A stretch of 64,000 bases of DNA. It comes from Inhella gelatinilytica (lineage in GTDB: Bacteria; Pseudomonadota; Gammaproteobacteria; Burkholderiales; Burkholderiaceae_C). The notes below the pieces were generated by a model, which was given only the letters and a program-made list of their open reading frames with translations, did not search any database and had not been told where the DNA came from. Each line of letters opens with the position of its first letter. Position 1 is the stretch's first letter. A program made the position numbers and the translations under genes. The stretch is taken from NCBI RefSeq assembly GCF_016093295.1, contig NZ_JAEDAL010000001.1, forward strand, positions 992,001 to 1,056,000, given 5' to 3'. Positions 27,312-39,105 of the stretch are shown one piece after another.

Positions 27312-28670
27312 ATGCGCCCGCCCCTGTCTCCTTCGCCCCGTTTGTGGCCGCTGCTGTGGCCCCTTTTTTTGGAGCTGGCCTTGGGCATGGTCGTGGGGGC
27401 GGTGGCCACCGCCCTGGCCTCCCGCGTCAGCGACGGCGCCGCCGGGGCCTTCGCACTCACGCAGCAGTTGCAGGCCACGCTGTTCATCTTTTTTCGCATC
27501 ATTGGTGCGGGCATGGGGGTGGTGATCACCCAAGCCCTGGGGGGTGGCCAGCGCGAGGCGGCGGACGCCATGGCCCGCGCCGCGTTGGCGGCCAGCACGT
27601 GGGTGGGCTTGACCTGTGCGGCCCTGGCATGGGCGGGGGCGCAGCCGCTGCTTCGGGCGCTGAATGCACCGGCTGAGCTGCTGCCTTTGGCGGTGGCGTT
27701 CCTGCAGTGGATGGCCCCTGGCTTGGTGCTGGATGCATGGAACGCCAGCATGGGCAGCGTGATGCGCTCGCACCTGCGGGCCCGGGACAGCCTGATGGTG
27801 CTCATCGTGATGAACACGGGCCAGCTCGTGCTGGCGACGCTGTGGATGCCGACCTTTGGCTTGGTGGGTTTTGCCTGGGCCTTGATCGCCAGCCGCGTGG
27901 TGGCGCTGGCTTTGCACACCCTGCTGTGGACGCAGCGCCTGAACCTGCGCCCGCGGTGGGCGGACTGGTGGCAGTGGCGCCCGGTGGAGGTGCGGGCGAT
28001 GCTCCACATTGGCTTGCCGGGGGCGGCCGAGAACATCGCCTACCGCATCGCCTACACCGCCACCATGGCCGTGGTGGCCAGCCTGGGCCTGCCTGCGCTG
28101 GCGGCGCACGCCTATGCCAGCCAGATCATGTTTTTTGTGCTCCTGGCGGGCTTGGCCATTGGCCTGTCGCTGGAGATCCTGATTGGGCACCTGATTGGCG
28201 CGGGCCGACTGCACGAGGCCAACCGTTTGTTGCGCCGGGCGCTGGCGCTGGGCTTGCTGACGAGTGTGCTCGTGGCCCTGGGGGTGGCGCTGGCAGGGCC
28301 GTGGCTGCTGCGGGCGTTCACCCAAGACGCGGGCATTGCGGCGCAGGCTGCCGGTTTGCTCTGGCTGGTGGTGCTGCTGGAGCCGGGTCGCACCTTCAAC
28401 TTGGTCGTGATCAACGCGCTGCGCGCCGCAGGCGACGCCCGCTATCCGGTGGCCGTGGGCGCGGGGTCCATGCTGGTGGTGCTGGCCGGGGGGGCCTGGT
28501 TGCTCGGGGGGCCACTGGGCTGGGGCCTGACCGGTGTTTGGCTGGCCTATGTGGCGGACGAATGGCTGCGGGGGGTGCTGATGTGGCGTCGCTGGGTGCG
28601 CCTGGATTGGGTGCCGGCAGCCCGTGGCGTCCGGCGTCGACTTCGGGGACTGCAGCGCACTGCCGGTTGA
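27312..28670 (+). CDS. MATE-family multidrug efflux transporter
   Basis: This is a 452-residue, 12-helix protein in two similar halves. Typical MATE features are the first helix start PLFLELALGM, QLQATLFIFFRIIGAGMGVV, ARDSLMVLIVMN, and in the second half LPGAAENIAYRI and GHLIGAGRLHEANR. MATE pumps export cationic drugs with H+ or Na+ exchange. The start at 27312 follows a CACAAT box by 7 bases; longer frames upstream are antisense to proC and ubiC. It ends 3 bases before the end of the opposite-strand cyclase. Confidence 0.9.
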   Translation: MRPPLSPSPRLWPLLWPLFLELALGMVVGAVATALASRVSDGAAGAFALTQQLQATLFIFFRIIGAGMGVVITQALGGGQREAADAMARAALAASTWVGLTCAALAWAGAQPLLRALNAPAELLPLAVAFLQWMAPGLVLDAWNASMGSVMRSHLRARDSLMVLIVMNTGQLVLATLWMPTFGLVGFAWALIASRVVALALHTLLWTQRLNLRPRWADWWQWRPVEVRAMLHIGLPGAAENIAYRIAYTATMAVVASLGLPALAAHAYASQIMFFVLLAGLAIGLSLEILIGHLIGAGRLHEANRLLRRALALGLLTSVLVALGVALAGPWLLRAFTQDAGIAAQAAGLLWLVVLLEPGRTFNLVVINALRAAGDARYPVAVGAGSMLVVLAGGAWLLGGPLGWGLTGVWLAYVADEWLRGVLMWRRWVRLDWVPAARGVRRRLRGLQRTAG

Positions 28671-28673
28671 AGG

Positions 28674-31580
28674 CTACGCAACCTGGTTGCGCCCCGACTG
28701 CTTGGCCTGGTAGAGCGCAGTGTCTGCGGCGTTGAAGAGGGTGAGCGGATCGACGTGTGGATCGGGGATGCAGGCCGCGACGCCCAGGCTGAGCGTCACC
28801 ACCGGGCCCACGGGAGAGGCCGGATGGGGCAGGGATTGGGCCTGGCAAGCGGCGCGCAGGTGTTCGGCGGCGGCGCGAGCGGCAGGGAGGTCCAGTCCGG
28901 GCAGCAGCAGCACGAACTCCTCACCGCCGTAGCGCGCGGCGCAGTCGGCGGCCCGGCCGCTGTGCTGTTGAATGACGCGGGACACCGCGCGCAGGCAATC
29001 GTCACCGGCCGCATGGCCCACGCTGTCGTTGTAAGCCTTGAAGGCGTCGATGTCGGCCAGCACCAGGGCCAGGGGCTCGCGGGCGCGGGCACAGCGGCGC
29101 CATTCGCGCGCCAACTGTTCATCAAACCAGCGCCGGTTGGACAGGCCCGTGAGGGCGTCGCTGAAGGACAACTGTTCCAAGTGTTCATTGGCGCGGCGCA
29201 GGGCCTCGGTTTTCTCGGCGACCACCCGCTCCATGTCCCGTTGGCGTTGACGCAGCTGCCGGGTGCGGAACTGCACCCCCAAGGCGAGCAAGGCCAGACC
29301 CAAAACGCCCCCCAACGCCTGCACGTCGCGACGCTCAAAGAAACGCGGTGCGACCGTCACCCGGACCAGGTCTGTGCTCTCCTGCCACGTTTCGCCATCC
29401 AGGCTGGCCGCCACATGCAGCCGGTACTGACCGTGGGGCAGGACGGGGAAGCTGGCTTCCCGCTGGGGGCCCAGGTCAACCCAACCGGGTGTCATGCCCT
29501 CCATGCGGTAGCGAAACCGCACGCGCTCGGCGTGCTGCACGGTGGCCGCCGCAAAGCGGAGTGTCAGCGGGGGGGTGGCCCCCGCGGGGACCGTGAAGAC
29601 CGACTGCAAGGGCTGGGCTTGGCCTCCGAGGCTGATGGCCTCCAGGCGCACCGCCGGTGGCAAGCCCAGGCGCGGCAGGTGCTCGGGATCGACGCGCACC
29701 AAACCCTTGAGGGAGGGGAGCCACAGGCGACCGTGCGCGTCCCGGGCGCCGGCCGACTGGAGCCCGCCCGCAAACGTCGTGGCCCGCAGCGCTTCGCCCA
29801 CCCCATAGCCGGTGGACGGCACCCGGGCGAGTTTGCCGTCCAGAAAGTCATTCAGTTCACGGCGCTGCACCCAATAGAAGCCTCGATTGCAGGTCATCCA
29901 CAGCCGGTCGTGGGCATCGGGCAGGAAGACCTGGGCCAACCCGTCCCAGAGTCCATCACTCACACGGGCGACCCGGATCTGGTCGTTCTTCAGTCGCGCC
30001 AAGCCCTCGCCGTTGCTCCCGATCCACAGGGCGCCGTCAGCGTCTTCATGCAAGGCCAGGATCCAATTCGAGGGCAAACCGTCTTCCCGGGTGAGGCGGC
30101 TGAAGCGTCCGTCTCGGTAGCGCACCAGACCGTCCCCGGTGGTGGCGAACCAAAGCGTTCCGTCTTGGGCTTCCAGCATCGCCACCACGCCCTCTTGGGG
30201 AGCTTGCGCGTCGTGCACCGCCTCAAACCGAGGGCCGACCCCCCGCGCCAAGCCGGCGCGGGTGCCCACCCACAGCGTGCCCTGGCGGTCTCGCAGCAGG
30301 GACCTGACGTCCACATGGGGCAGTCCAGCGGCGGTGCCGAAGCGTTCCATGCGCCCGGCCATCCACCGCGCCAGTCCGGCGGTGTAGCTGCCCATCCAGA
30401 TGGCGCCATCGGCATCCTCGTACAGGGTGGACAGCTCCAAAGTCGGCAAGCCCTCGCGCAGGCCCAGGGTTTGGATCCGTTGGCCCTGAAGGCGGCTGAC
30501 GCCGCCCCCCGACGTGTTGACCCACAGCGACCCGTCTCGGGCTTGAAGCACCGAACGTACGTTGTCCCCCGCCAAGCCTTCGGGCTTGCCGAGGATGGGA
30601 AAGCTGCGGGGGCGCAGGCGGTTGAGTCCGCCGTTCCAACTGCCCATCCACAGGCTGCCTTCGGGGTCCGCATGAACCGTCCAGACCTGGTCGCCCCCCA
30701 GCCCACTCTCGGTGGTCAGGGATTGGAACTGGCCCTCTCGCCAGCGCGTGACCCCGGCACCCCAGGTGCCAATCCACAGGTTGCCTTCGCGGTCCCGCGC
30801 CAGGGACGTGAGTTGGTCGGTGGGCAGGCCGTCGTCCACGTCATAGCGCTGCCACTGGCCATCGGGGTGAACGCGCACCAGACCGGCCCCCGGTGTGGCC
30901 GCCCACACCCCGCCCTCGGGGTCGGCCAGCAGGTGGCGCACCTCGGTGTGGGGGAACCGGGGCACGGATTCAAAGCGCCCCTCCCGCAGGCGCAAGAGCC
31001 CCGCCCCCGTGCTGCCAATCCACAGCGTGCCATCGCGGTCCAGGGCCAGGGTGCGCAAACGCTCGACCGGCAGGCCGTCGGCGGGTGTGATGTGGCGGAG
31101 TCGGTCTCCCGTCCAGTGCAACAGGCCGGCCTCACTGGCGCCCCACACGCTCCCGTCGGGCGCCTGCACAAAACTCCAAACCCGTCGCCCCTTGATCTGA
31201 TCGGCGTCCAGCAGGGTCTCCCAGCGCCGCCCGTTCCACCGCGACGCCCCCGCCCCGTGACCCACCCAAATGCGGCCGTTACGGTCCTCCATCAGGCCAA
31301 AGATGGGCCGGCGGCTCAGGGCGGGGGCGTCAAGGTCTTGTTCCAAGCGGAATTGCAGGCCATCAAAACGCGCCAAGCCGGTGCCCGTTCCCACCCACAA
31401 CGTGCCATTGCGGGCCTGCAACACCACCTGCACCGCGGTGCTGGGCAGGCCCTGCTCCGCTTGCCAGCCATCCAAGCGGTAGCGGCTCAAGATGCCATCG
31501 GTGAGGTGGACCGCTGGGGCATTCAGTGGCAAGAACCACAGGATGCAGAGCCCCAGCAGTGAACGCAGCATGGCCTGCAT
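28674..31580 (-). CDS. sensor diguanylate cyclase with 14 propeller repeats
   Basis: This is a 968-residue protein from the ATG at 31580. It has a signal peptide (about 1-22), then 14 Reg_prop repeats of the LWVGTGTGLARF type, enough for two seven-bladed propellers. A Y_Y_Y-type beta domain (about 640-720) follows, then a transmembrane helix (VLGLALLALGVQF), a short coiled coil and a GGDEF domain with RYGGEEF. The periplasmic part matches the sensors of hybrid two-component systems that bind glycan fragments, here wired to c-di-GMP synthesis. It follows the next cyclase gene by 4 bases, so the pair is an operon. Confidence 0.9.
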   Translation of the reverse strand: MQAMLRSLLGLCILWFLPLNAPAVHLTDGILSRYRLDGWQAEQGLPSTAVQVVLQARNGTLWVGTGTGLARFDGLQFRLEQDLDAPALSRRPIFGLMEDRNGRIWVGHGAGASRWNGRRWETLLDADQIKGRRVWSFVQAPDGSVWGASEAGLLHWTGDRLRHITPADGLPVERLRTLALDRDGTLWIGSTGAGLLRLREGRFESVPRFPHTEVRHLLADPEGGVWAATPGAGLVRVHPDGQWQRYDVDDGLPTDQLTSLARDREGNLWIGTWGAGVTRWREGQFQSLTTESGLGGDQVWTVHADPEGSLWMGSWNGGLNRLRPRSFPILGKPEGLAGDNVRSVLQARDGSLWVNTSGGGVSRLQGQRIQTLGLREGLPTLELSTLYEDADGAIWMGSYTAGLARWMAGRMERFGTAAGLPHVDVRSLLRDRQGTLWVGTRAGLARGVGPRFEAVHDAQAPQEGVVAMLEAQDGTLWFATTGDGLVRYRDGRFSRLTREDGLPSNWILALHEDADGALWIGSNGEGLARLKNDQIRVARVSDGLWDGLAQVFLPDAHDRLWMTCNRGFYWVQRRELNDFLDGKLARVPSTGYGVGEALRATTFAGGLQSAGARDAHGRLWLPSLKGLVRVDPEHLPRLGLPPAVRLEAISLGGQAQPLQSVFTVPAGATPPLTLRFAAATVQHAERVRFRYRMEGMTPGWVDLGPQREASFPVLPHGQYRLHVAASLDGETWQESTDLVRVTVAPRFFERRDVQALGGVLGLALLALGVQFRTRQLRQRQRDMERVVAEKTEALRRANEHLEQLSFSDALTGLSNRRWFDEQLAREWRRCARAREPLALVLADIDAFKAYNDSVGHAAGDDCLRAVSRVIQQHSGRAADCAARYGGEEFVLLLPGLDLPAARAAAEHLRAACQAQSLPHPASPVGPVVTLSLGVAACIPDPHVDPLTLFNAADTALYQAKQSGRNQVA

Positions 31581-31584
31581 GGAT

Positions 31585-32760
31585 TCAGGCCTCGGTGGGA
31601 GCCACCACCACCTGGTCACGCCCCAGCTTCTTCGCGCGATACAGCGCTTGGTCTGCGCGCCGCAGCAGCGCGTCCGGCGAGCGGTCGGCTGGGATGCTGC
31701 AGGCCACGCCGATGGAGACGGTCAGGTGCAGGGGCTGGGTGGCGCCTTCGGGCACAAAGCTCACCGGGGCGCGGCACAGGCGTTCGGCGGTTTGTACGGC
31801 CAACTCGGGCGTGACGCCCGGCAGCACGACGCAAAACTCCTCGCCTCCCACACGCCCGAGCAGGTCATATGGCCGCAGTTGCTGGCCCAAGGCCTGCGCC
31901 AGCAGCCGAAGGGCGGTGTCGCCCGCCGCGTGGCAATAGCGGTCGTTGATGGCTTTGAAATGGTCAATGTCCACCATGAGCGCAGCCAAACCATGCTGCA
32001 AGCGCTGGTTGCGGCGCCATTCGCGCCCCAGCGCCCGCTCAAAACCCCGGCGGTTCAGCAGGCCGGTGAGGACATCGGTCGTGGCCTGTTGGTCCAGCTC
32101 GCGGTGCAAGCGGGCGGCGTGCAAGGTGCTGAACCCGAACACCAGGGCCAGGGCCGCGAAGCTGTTGAGCATGATCACCACCGCATGGGGCTGGCTCACC
32201 GCCTGCAAGCTGGGCCCGGTGTCCGCGCCGCCGAGCACCAGCCTCACGCGCGTGAGGCCCAGCACCGCCTGCAAGCCGTGCGCGCCCAGCGGCAGCGCAA
32301 TCAGGGCCAAAGGCCACCGCCGCCGCTCGCTCCACAGCACCCCGGCGGCGGCCACAGAGAGCGCAGCCAACGTGAAATTGAAGGTCACCACGCGGGTGGG
32401 GAAATGGTCGTACCAGCCCGTGAACCACGCGTAAATCGCCGCGTTGACCGCCACCAGGGCCGCCATCCACCGCCAGGGTGTGAGGCGGCCAAACAGACGG
32501 TCGTAGCCACTGAGCGTGAACAGCACATTGCCCAGCAGCATCAGGTTGGCCACAAAGACGGTCAGCCAGACCGAAAGCAGCCCGCGCAGGCTGAACAGCA
32601 CCATGCCCACGCACGTGCACACCATCGCCGCAACCCAGTGCCAGAGGTAGGGGCTGCGGTCGCGCCAAGCCAGTAAACCCAGGCCCAGTGTGACCACGAT
32701 GGTCAGCAGTCCCGCGAAGAGCAGAACCGTGGGGAGATGCAGGGAGGCATTGGCCGGCAT
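31585..32760 (-). CDS. membrane diguanylate cyclase
   Basis: This is a 391-residue protein: seven or so hydrophobic helices in the first 210 residues with only short loops, then a GGDEF domain with TDVLTGLLNRRGFE and RVGGEEF, complete for GTP and metal binding. The multi-helix N-terminus is of unknown sensing type. An RxxD product-inhibition site is not obvious. It is the first gene of a two-cyclase operon with the propeller-containing protein downstream. Confidence 0.88.
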   Translation of the reverse strand: MPANASLHLPTVLLFAGLLTIVVTLGLGLLAWRDRSPYLWHWVAAMVCTCVGMVLFSLRGLLSVWLTVFVANLMLLGNVLFTLSGYDRLFGRLTPWRWMAALVAVNAAIYAWFTGWYDHFPTRVVTFNFTLAALSVAAAGVLWSERRRWPLALIALPLGAHGLQAVLGLTRVRLVLGGADTGPSLQAVSQPHAVVIMLNSFAALALVFGFSTLHAARLHRELDQQATTDVLTGLLNRRGFERALGREWRRNQRLQHGLAALMVDIDHFKAINDRYCHAAGDTALRLLAQALGQQLRPYDLLGRVGGEEFCVVLPGVTPELAVQTAERLCRAPVSFVPEGATQPLHLTVSIGVACSIPADRSPDALLRRADQALYRAKKLGRDQVVVAPTEA

Positions 32761-32812
32761 GCCGGAAATTGTGTGGCCCGTGGCCCCAGCTGGCTATCAG
32801 GCTTTGCCGGGG

Positions 32813-33466
32813 TTAGCGGCTGGATGGGGGCACGTGACCGTCTCGCGCCTGTTCCATGGCCTCGGCCAGCCCGTGCTCGCCGCGCTGGCGCAGCGCCTGG
32901 ATGGCCCCGCGCTGATCGCCCTCCTCGCGGTTCTGGCTGAGTTTGGCCTTGCCCTCGATCCGCGTCACGGTCAGTTCCAGCCCGACCAAGGCGCGTTGCA
33001 ACTGGTCGATGAAGCCCGGCGCGGCCTGCTCCAGGGTCCAGGGCTCCGGCTCGTTGGCCTCATACCTGGCTGTCAATTCGATCAGCTGCTCGCGCACCCA
33101 GTTCGGGTCGTCGATCGCCCGCAGCCGCCCGTGCACGTGCACGGTGCTGTAGTTCCAGGTGGGCACCATCTTTTCGAACTGGGCCTTGCTGGGATACCAG
33201 TTGGGCGAGATGTAGCCTTGCACGCCTTGGAAGATCACCAGCACTTCCTGCGGCTGCGCCAGCGCCCGCTGGACCAGCGGGTTGGCGCGCGGGGCGTGGG
33301 CTGCGAGCCGCAGGCCTTCGGACAGGGCGGTGCCTCGCAGCAGCCAAGGCAGGGGCGTGGCTTCCAGACCGCTCGGTCCTTGCCAGGCGACGGTGCCCAG
33401 CGGGTGGGCGCGCAGCAGCGCCAGGCTGTCCGCCTCGGCGGCGACGGTGTAGGGCGGGGTGTACAT
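32813..33466 (-). CDS. paiB: PaiB-family FMN-binding protein
   Basis: This is a 217-residue protein beginning MYTPPY, typical of the PaiB family. Further marks are LGTVAWQGPSGLEATPLPWLL, GYISPNWYPSK and VPTWNYSTVHVHGRL, the split-barrel FMN-binding fold. Bacillus PaiB was described as a negative regulator of sporulation and protease genes; in proteobacteria it is more likely a flavin-dependent enzyme. It ends 53 bases from the cyclase start on the same strand and starts 3 bases after the metH C-terminal gene, so it may ride on that transcript. Confidence 0.88.
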   Translation of the reverse strand: MYTPPYTVAAEADSLALLRAHPLGTVAWQGPSGLEATPLPWLLRGTALSEGLRLAAHAPRANPLVQRALAQPQEVLVIFQGVQGYISPNWYPSKAQFEKMVPTWNYSTVHVHGRLRAIDDPNWVREQLIELTARYEANEPEPWTLEQAAPGFIDQLQRALVGLELTVTRIEGKAKLSQNREEGDQRGAIQALRQRGEHGLAEAMEQARDGHVPPSSR

Positions 33467-33469
33467 GGC

Positions 33470-36175
<2,706 letters not shown>

Positions 36176-36225
36176 GGCAGGTGGCGCCTGAAAAGGCGCG
36201 AAAAACTGGGGTAAATCCGCCGGGG

Positions 36226-36231
36226 ATTCTA
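36226..36231 (-). promoter_or_regulatory. possible -10 of the metH C-terminal gene
   Basis: TAGAAT on the minus strand lies 50 bases before the ATG at 36175. The leader would contain a small GCGCC/GGCGC hairpin around 36183-36199. Confidence 0.3.
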
Positions 36232-36264
36232 GGAAGCTGCCCTTGGGTCTGGGCTTCGCGCGCC

Positions 36265-36270
36265 GACAAT
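36265..36270 (+). promoter_or_regulatory. possible -10 next to the HD-GYP-like start
   Basis: GACAAT is 6 bases before the GTG at 36277, so the transcript would begin at the start codon. Confidence 0.35.
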
Positions 36271-36276
36271 GCAGGG

Positions 36277-37479
36277 GTGGAACTGATTCACCTGCCCCCC
36301 AACGCTCTCAAGCCTGGCCAGCGGCTCGGGTTTTCGTTGCGCGACGCCAGCGGCAAGCTGCTGTTCGCCAGCGGCTCGGTGCTGCCCGCTTCGGACGCGG
36401 TGCGCGAGCTGCTGGAGCGGGGGGCCTACACCTATGCCCACGAGACCGAAGCCTACCAACGGGAGGTGACGGCCCGCGCCAACACCCTGGTCCACCAGAA
36501 CGCGACCTTGAAGGACATCGCCCGGGTCCAGGCGGACTTTCAACACGACCGGCAGAAGCCGGCCGCGGTGGTGGCCAGTGATGTGGCGCAGTGGCTGGAT
36601 TTCCAGTCGCGTTTGCATGCCTTGCTCAAGGAGCCGCGCACCGAAGACTTTCTGGCGCGATTCGAGGCCCTGCACACCGAAGGGCAGGAGCGCCTGCAGC
36701 GCAGCCCGGACAAGGCCCTGCTGATGCTGGTGTACGACGCCGGCCAGGAGCTGGGTCAGTACACGGCGCGGCATGCACTGTTGTGCGCGGCGCTGTGCCA
36801 TCTGGCGGGGGAGCGGATGGGCTGGCCTGTGGACCGGGTGGGCGCCCTGACGCGTGCCGCGCTGAGCATGAACCTGTCGCTGGGCTTGCTGCAGGACCGG
36901 CTGACGCAGCAGCGCGAAGCCTTGCGGCCCGACCAAATGCGCCTGTTGGCCGGGCATGGCGACCGGTCGGCGGACTTGCTGCAGCAGCTGGGGGTGCGTG
37001 ACGACACCTGGCTGCAGGCGGTGCGACTGCACCATGACGCGGCTCCCGGTCCGCTGGAGGGGCGCGCGGTCCCAGAGCAATTGGCCCGGTTGCTGCAACG
37101 CATCGACCAATTTGCGGCGCGTTTGTCGCCGCGCGCCGCGCGCAAGGCGCAGGCTGGCGCGCAGGCGGCTCGTTCCATCTTTCTGGACGAACGCAAGCAG
37201 CAGGACGAAGCGGGCGCGGCCCTCATCAAGGCTGTGGGGCTGTATCCGCCCGGTAGCGCGGTGCGTTTGGCGACCGGCGAAGAAGGGGTGGTGGTCAAGC
37301 GCGGGTTGAGTGCGACGGAGCCCTTGGTGGCGGCCTTGATCGGTAAGAGCGGCAACCCGCTCTATGAGCCGGTGCCGCGCGACACCCGTTTGGCGAGCAA
37401 CGCCATCACCCAGAGTCTGGCGCCACACGAGTTGCGTCTGCGGGTTTCGCTCGAAAAATTGCTTCGATTGGCGGCGTGA
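36277..37479 (+). CDS. degenerate HD-GYP-like protein
   Basis: This is a 400-residue protein. The N-terminal 130 residues include [19 protein letters not shown], a beta-domain seen before some HD-GYP phosphodiesterases. The central region follows the HD-GYP helix pattern, but the expected HD pair is replaced (AALSMN where AALLHD is usual). A later His (LAGHGDRS) and HHD remain, and the GYP loop is absent. A second beta domain ([15 protein letters not shown]) closes the protein, as in HD-GYP relatives. It is probably a non-catalytic c-di-GMP-related or scaffold protein. The GTG start is chosen because a GACAAT box lies 6 bases upstream. Confidence 0.72.
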   Translation: MELIHLPPNALKPGQRLGFSLRDASGKLLFASGSVLPASDAVRELLERGAYTYAHETEAYQREVTARANTLVHQNATLKDIARVQADFQHDRQKPAAVVASDVAQWLDFQSRLHALLKEPRTEDFLARFEALHTEGQERLQRSPDKALLMLVYDAGQELGQYTARHALLCAALCHLAGERMGWPVDRVGALTRAALSMNLSLGLLQDRLTQQREALRPDQMRLLAGHGDRSADLLQQLGVRDDTWLQAVRLHHDAAPGPLEGRAVPEQLARLLQRIDQFAARLSPRAARKAQAGAQAARSIFLDERKQQDEAGAALIKAVGLYPPGSAVRLATGEEGVVVKRGLSATEPLVAALIGKSGNPLYEPVPRDTRLASNAITQSLAPHELRLRVSLEKLLRLAA

Positions 37480-38240
37480 TGCGCGGGTGGCGACAGTGGG
37501 CGACCTGGGCGCTCGCAGCGTGGGCTGCGGGGCCAGTCCACGCGCGGGACACCTGGGCGCTGGCCACGGCCGACCTGCCACCGGCCATCACCACCAAGGC
37601 AGCGGATCTTGGCTACTACGCCGTCATCTTGCGTCGGGTTTTTGATGAGATGGACATCAACCCGGAATTCCACTTCCTCCCCCCGGCGCGTGCTCAGCTG
37701 GATGCCGCTCAGGGCTTGTATGCGGCCTTGTTTCCGGCTGCGCGTACGCCCGAGCGGCAGCTGACGTTCCTGGCCAGCGACCCGTTTTACGTCGTGCGGC
37801 TGCGGGTGTTCCTGCGCCGCGACGACGCCTGGGCGGGCTCGACGGTGGAAGACTTCAAAGACGGGTTGTTGTGCAACGTCCAGGGCGTGCGCACCTACCC
37901 TGAGTTGGAGGCGGCCCTCGACGCCGGGCGCCTCAAGATGCAGCGGGTGACCGACTTGTCGGCCTGCTTTCGCATGCTCGCTGTGGGGCGGGTGCGGTTT
38001 GTGGTGACGGGGGAGAACACCGGGTATTCGGCCCTGCACGCCATGGGTGAGGCGGCCGACCAAGTGCGCATGGCGCCAGTTTTGCTCTCGGAACAGCCCG
38101 TGCATCTGATGTTTCCGCGCGTGTTGCCGGAAAGCGCCCGACGGGTGCGCGACTTCAACCGGGCGCTGCAACGCCTGCGCCGCAGCGGCGAGCTGAACCG
38201 GCTGGAGCAGCGCGTGGTGCCCAAGGGCCCGATCAGCTGA
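37476..38240 (+). CDS. periplasmic solute-binding-like protein
   Basis: This is a 254-residue protein with a signal peptide (about residues 1-24, cleavage near VHA/R). Its fold is a type-2 periplasmic binding protein: TADLPPAITTKAADLGYY at the start, FLPPARAQLD, AALFPAARTPER, then a C-terminal lobe with NRALQRLRRSGELNRL. The start overlaps the previous stop, so it is translationally coupled to the HD-GYP-like gene. No ABC permease is nearby. It may sense rather than transport. Confidence 0.8.
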   Translation: MMRGWRQWATWALAAWAAGPVHARDTWALATADLPPAITTKAADLGYYAVILRRVFDEMDINPEFHFLPPARAQLDAAQGLYAALFPAARTPERQLTFLASDPFYVVRLRVFLRRDDAWAGSTVEDFKDGLLCNVQGVRTYPELEAALDAGRLKMQRVTDLSACFRMLAVGRVRFVVTGENTGYSALHAMGEAADQVRMAPVLLSEQPVHLMFPRVLPESARRVRDFNRALQRLRRSGELNRLEQRVVPKGPIS

Positions 38241-38256
38241 TTCAGCCCGCGGCAGG

Positions 38257-38295
38257 CCATCGGGGGCAGACCCGAGCGCCAAAAGGGCGCGATGG
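38257..38295 (+). repeat. nested inverted repeat before the second binding-protein gene
   Basis: CCATCG (38257-38262) pairs with CGATGG (38290-38295), and inside it GCGCC (38276-38280) pairs with GGCGC (38286-38290). The 15-mer starting at 38257 recurs at 46706-46720. Function unknown; it may be a weak terminator or regulatory hairpin. Confidence 0.35.
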
Positions 38296-38310
38296 GTAGA
38301 AACTCGGGGC

Positions 38311-39105
38311 ATGCGCCGAATCGTGTGGTCATTGCTGCTCTGGGCCTGTGCTGTGCCGGCGCAGGCCACGCTGTGGCGGGTGGTCACCAACGACTTTCCG
38401 CCCTATGTGGGCGCGGATTTGCCGCAGCAGGGTTTTTATGCGGCCCTGATCCGCCGCGTGCTGGCCGAGCAGTCGCTCCAGATGGAATTGCACTACCAGC
38501 CCCCGGCGCGCGTGCGGGTGTCCATCCTCGAGGGGCAGTTTGATGCGGCGTTTCCACTGCTCCGAACCACCGAGCGGGAACGGGATCTGGTGTTCTCTGA
38601 TCCGCTGCTGTCGGTTCGCTCCTATCTGTTTGTGCGGGCCGACAGCACCATCACCGGTTTGGCGGACCTGCCGGGCAAGCGCAGCTGCCACTTGCAAGGC
38701 TCCAACCAGCCGGTGCCCGTGCAGCGCATGGTCGACGACGGCATCGTCAAGATCGAACGGGTGGCGCACACGCCGCAGTGCTTTGAGATGTTGGCGCGGG
38801 GCCGGGTGGACTTTGTGGCGTTGAGTGACTACGCGGGGTGGGCCGGGGCGCGGCAGAGCACGGCCGGCCTGAGTGCCTTCAAGACGGTCGGGGGGCCGAT
38901 TGCCTATGGCTATCTGCACTTGGTGTGGCCGCGTCAAGACCCGCGGGCCCAAGCGCGCGCGGCTGATTTCAACCGGGTTCTGGCCGACTTGCGCCGCCGC
39001 GGCGTGGTCAAAGAGTTGGAGCAGACCCTGCTGCCCAGCCTGCCCGAGGACCCGGATCAGCCGCCCACCAAGCCGGTAAAGGCCCCGGCCGAGCGCGGTC
39101 GGTAG
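38311..39105 (+). CDS. periplasmic solute-binding-like protein, paralogue
   Basis: This is a 264-residue protein with a signal peptide (about 1-20, AQA/T). It is related to the gene just upstream ([54 protein letters not shown]), about one third identical by eye. The family includes ABC substrate-binding proteins and orphan sensors. A Pro-rich C-terminal tail follows. Its last 49 bases overlap the end of the convergent metH N-terminal gene. No permease is adjacent. Confidence 0.82.
   Translation: MRRIVWSLLLWACAVPAQATLWRVVTNDFPPYVGADLPQQGFYAALIRRVLAEQSLQMELHYQPPARVRVSILEGQFDAAFPLLRTTERERDLVFSDPLLSVRSYLFVRADSTITGLADLPGKRSCHLQGSNQPVPVQRMVDDGIVKIERVAHTPQCFEMLARGRVDFVALSDYAGWAGARQSTAGLSAFKTVGGPIAYGYLHLVWPRQDPRAQARAADFNRVLADLRRRGVVKELEQTLLPSLPEDPDQPPTKPVKAPAERGR

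Noticed and set aside
28755-31562. 935-codon plus-strand open frame
   Set aside because: It is antisense to the propeller-type cyclase; high GC keeps the complementary frame open, and its residues show no domain.
36176-36276. Cobalamin riboswitch before metH
   Set aside because: The leader is too short, and no B12-box-like sequence or multi-helix structure is visible.
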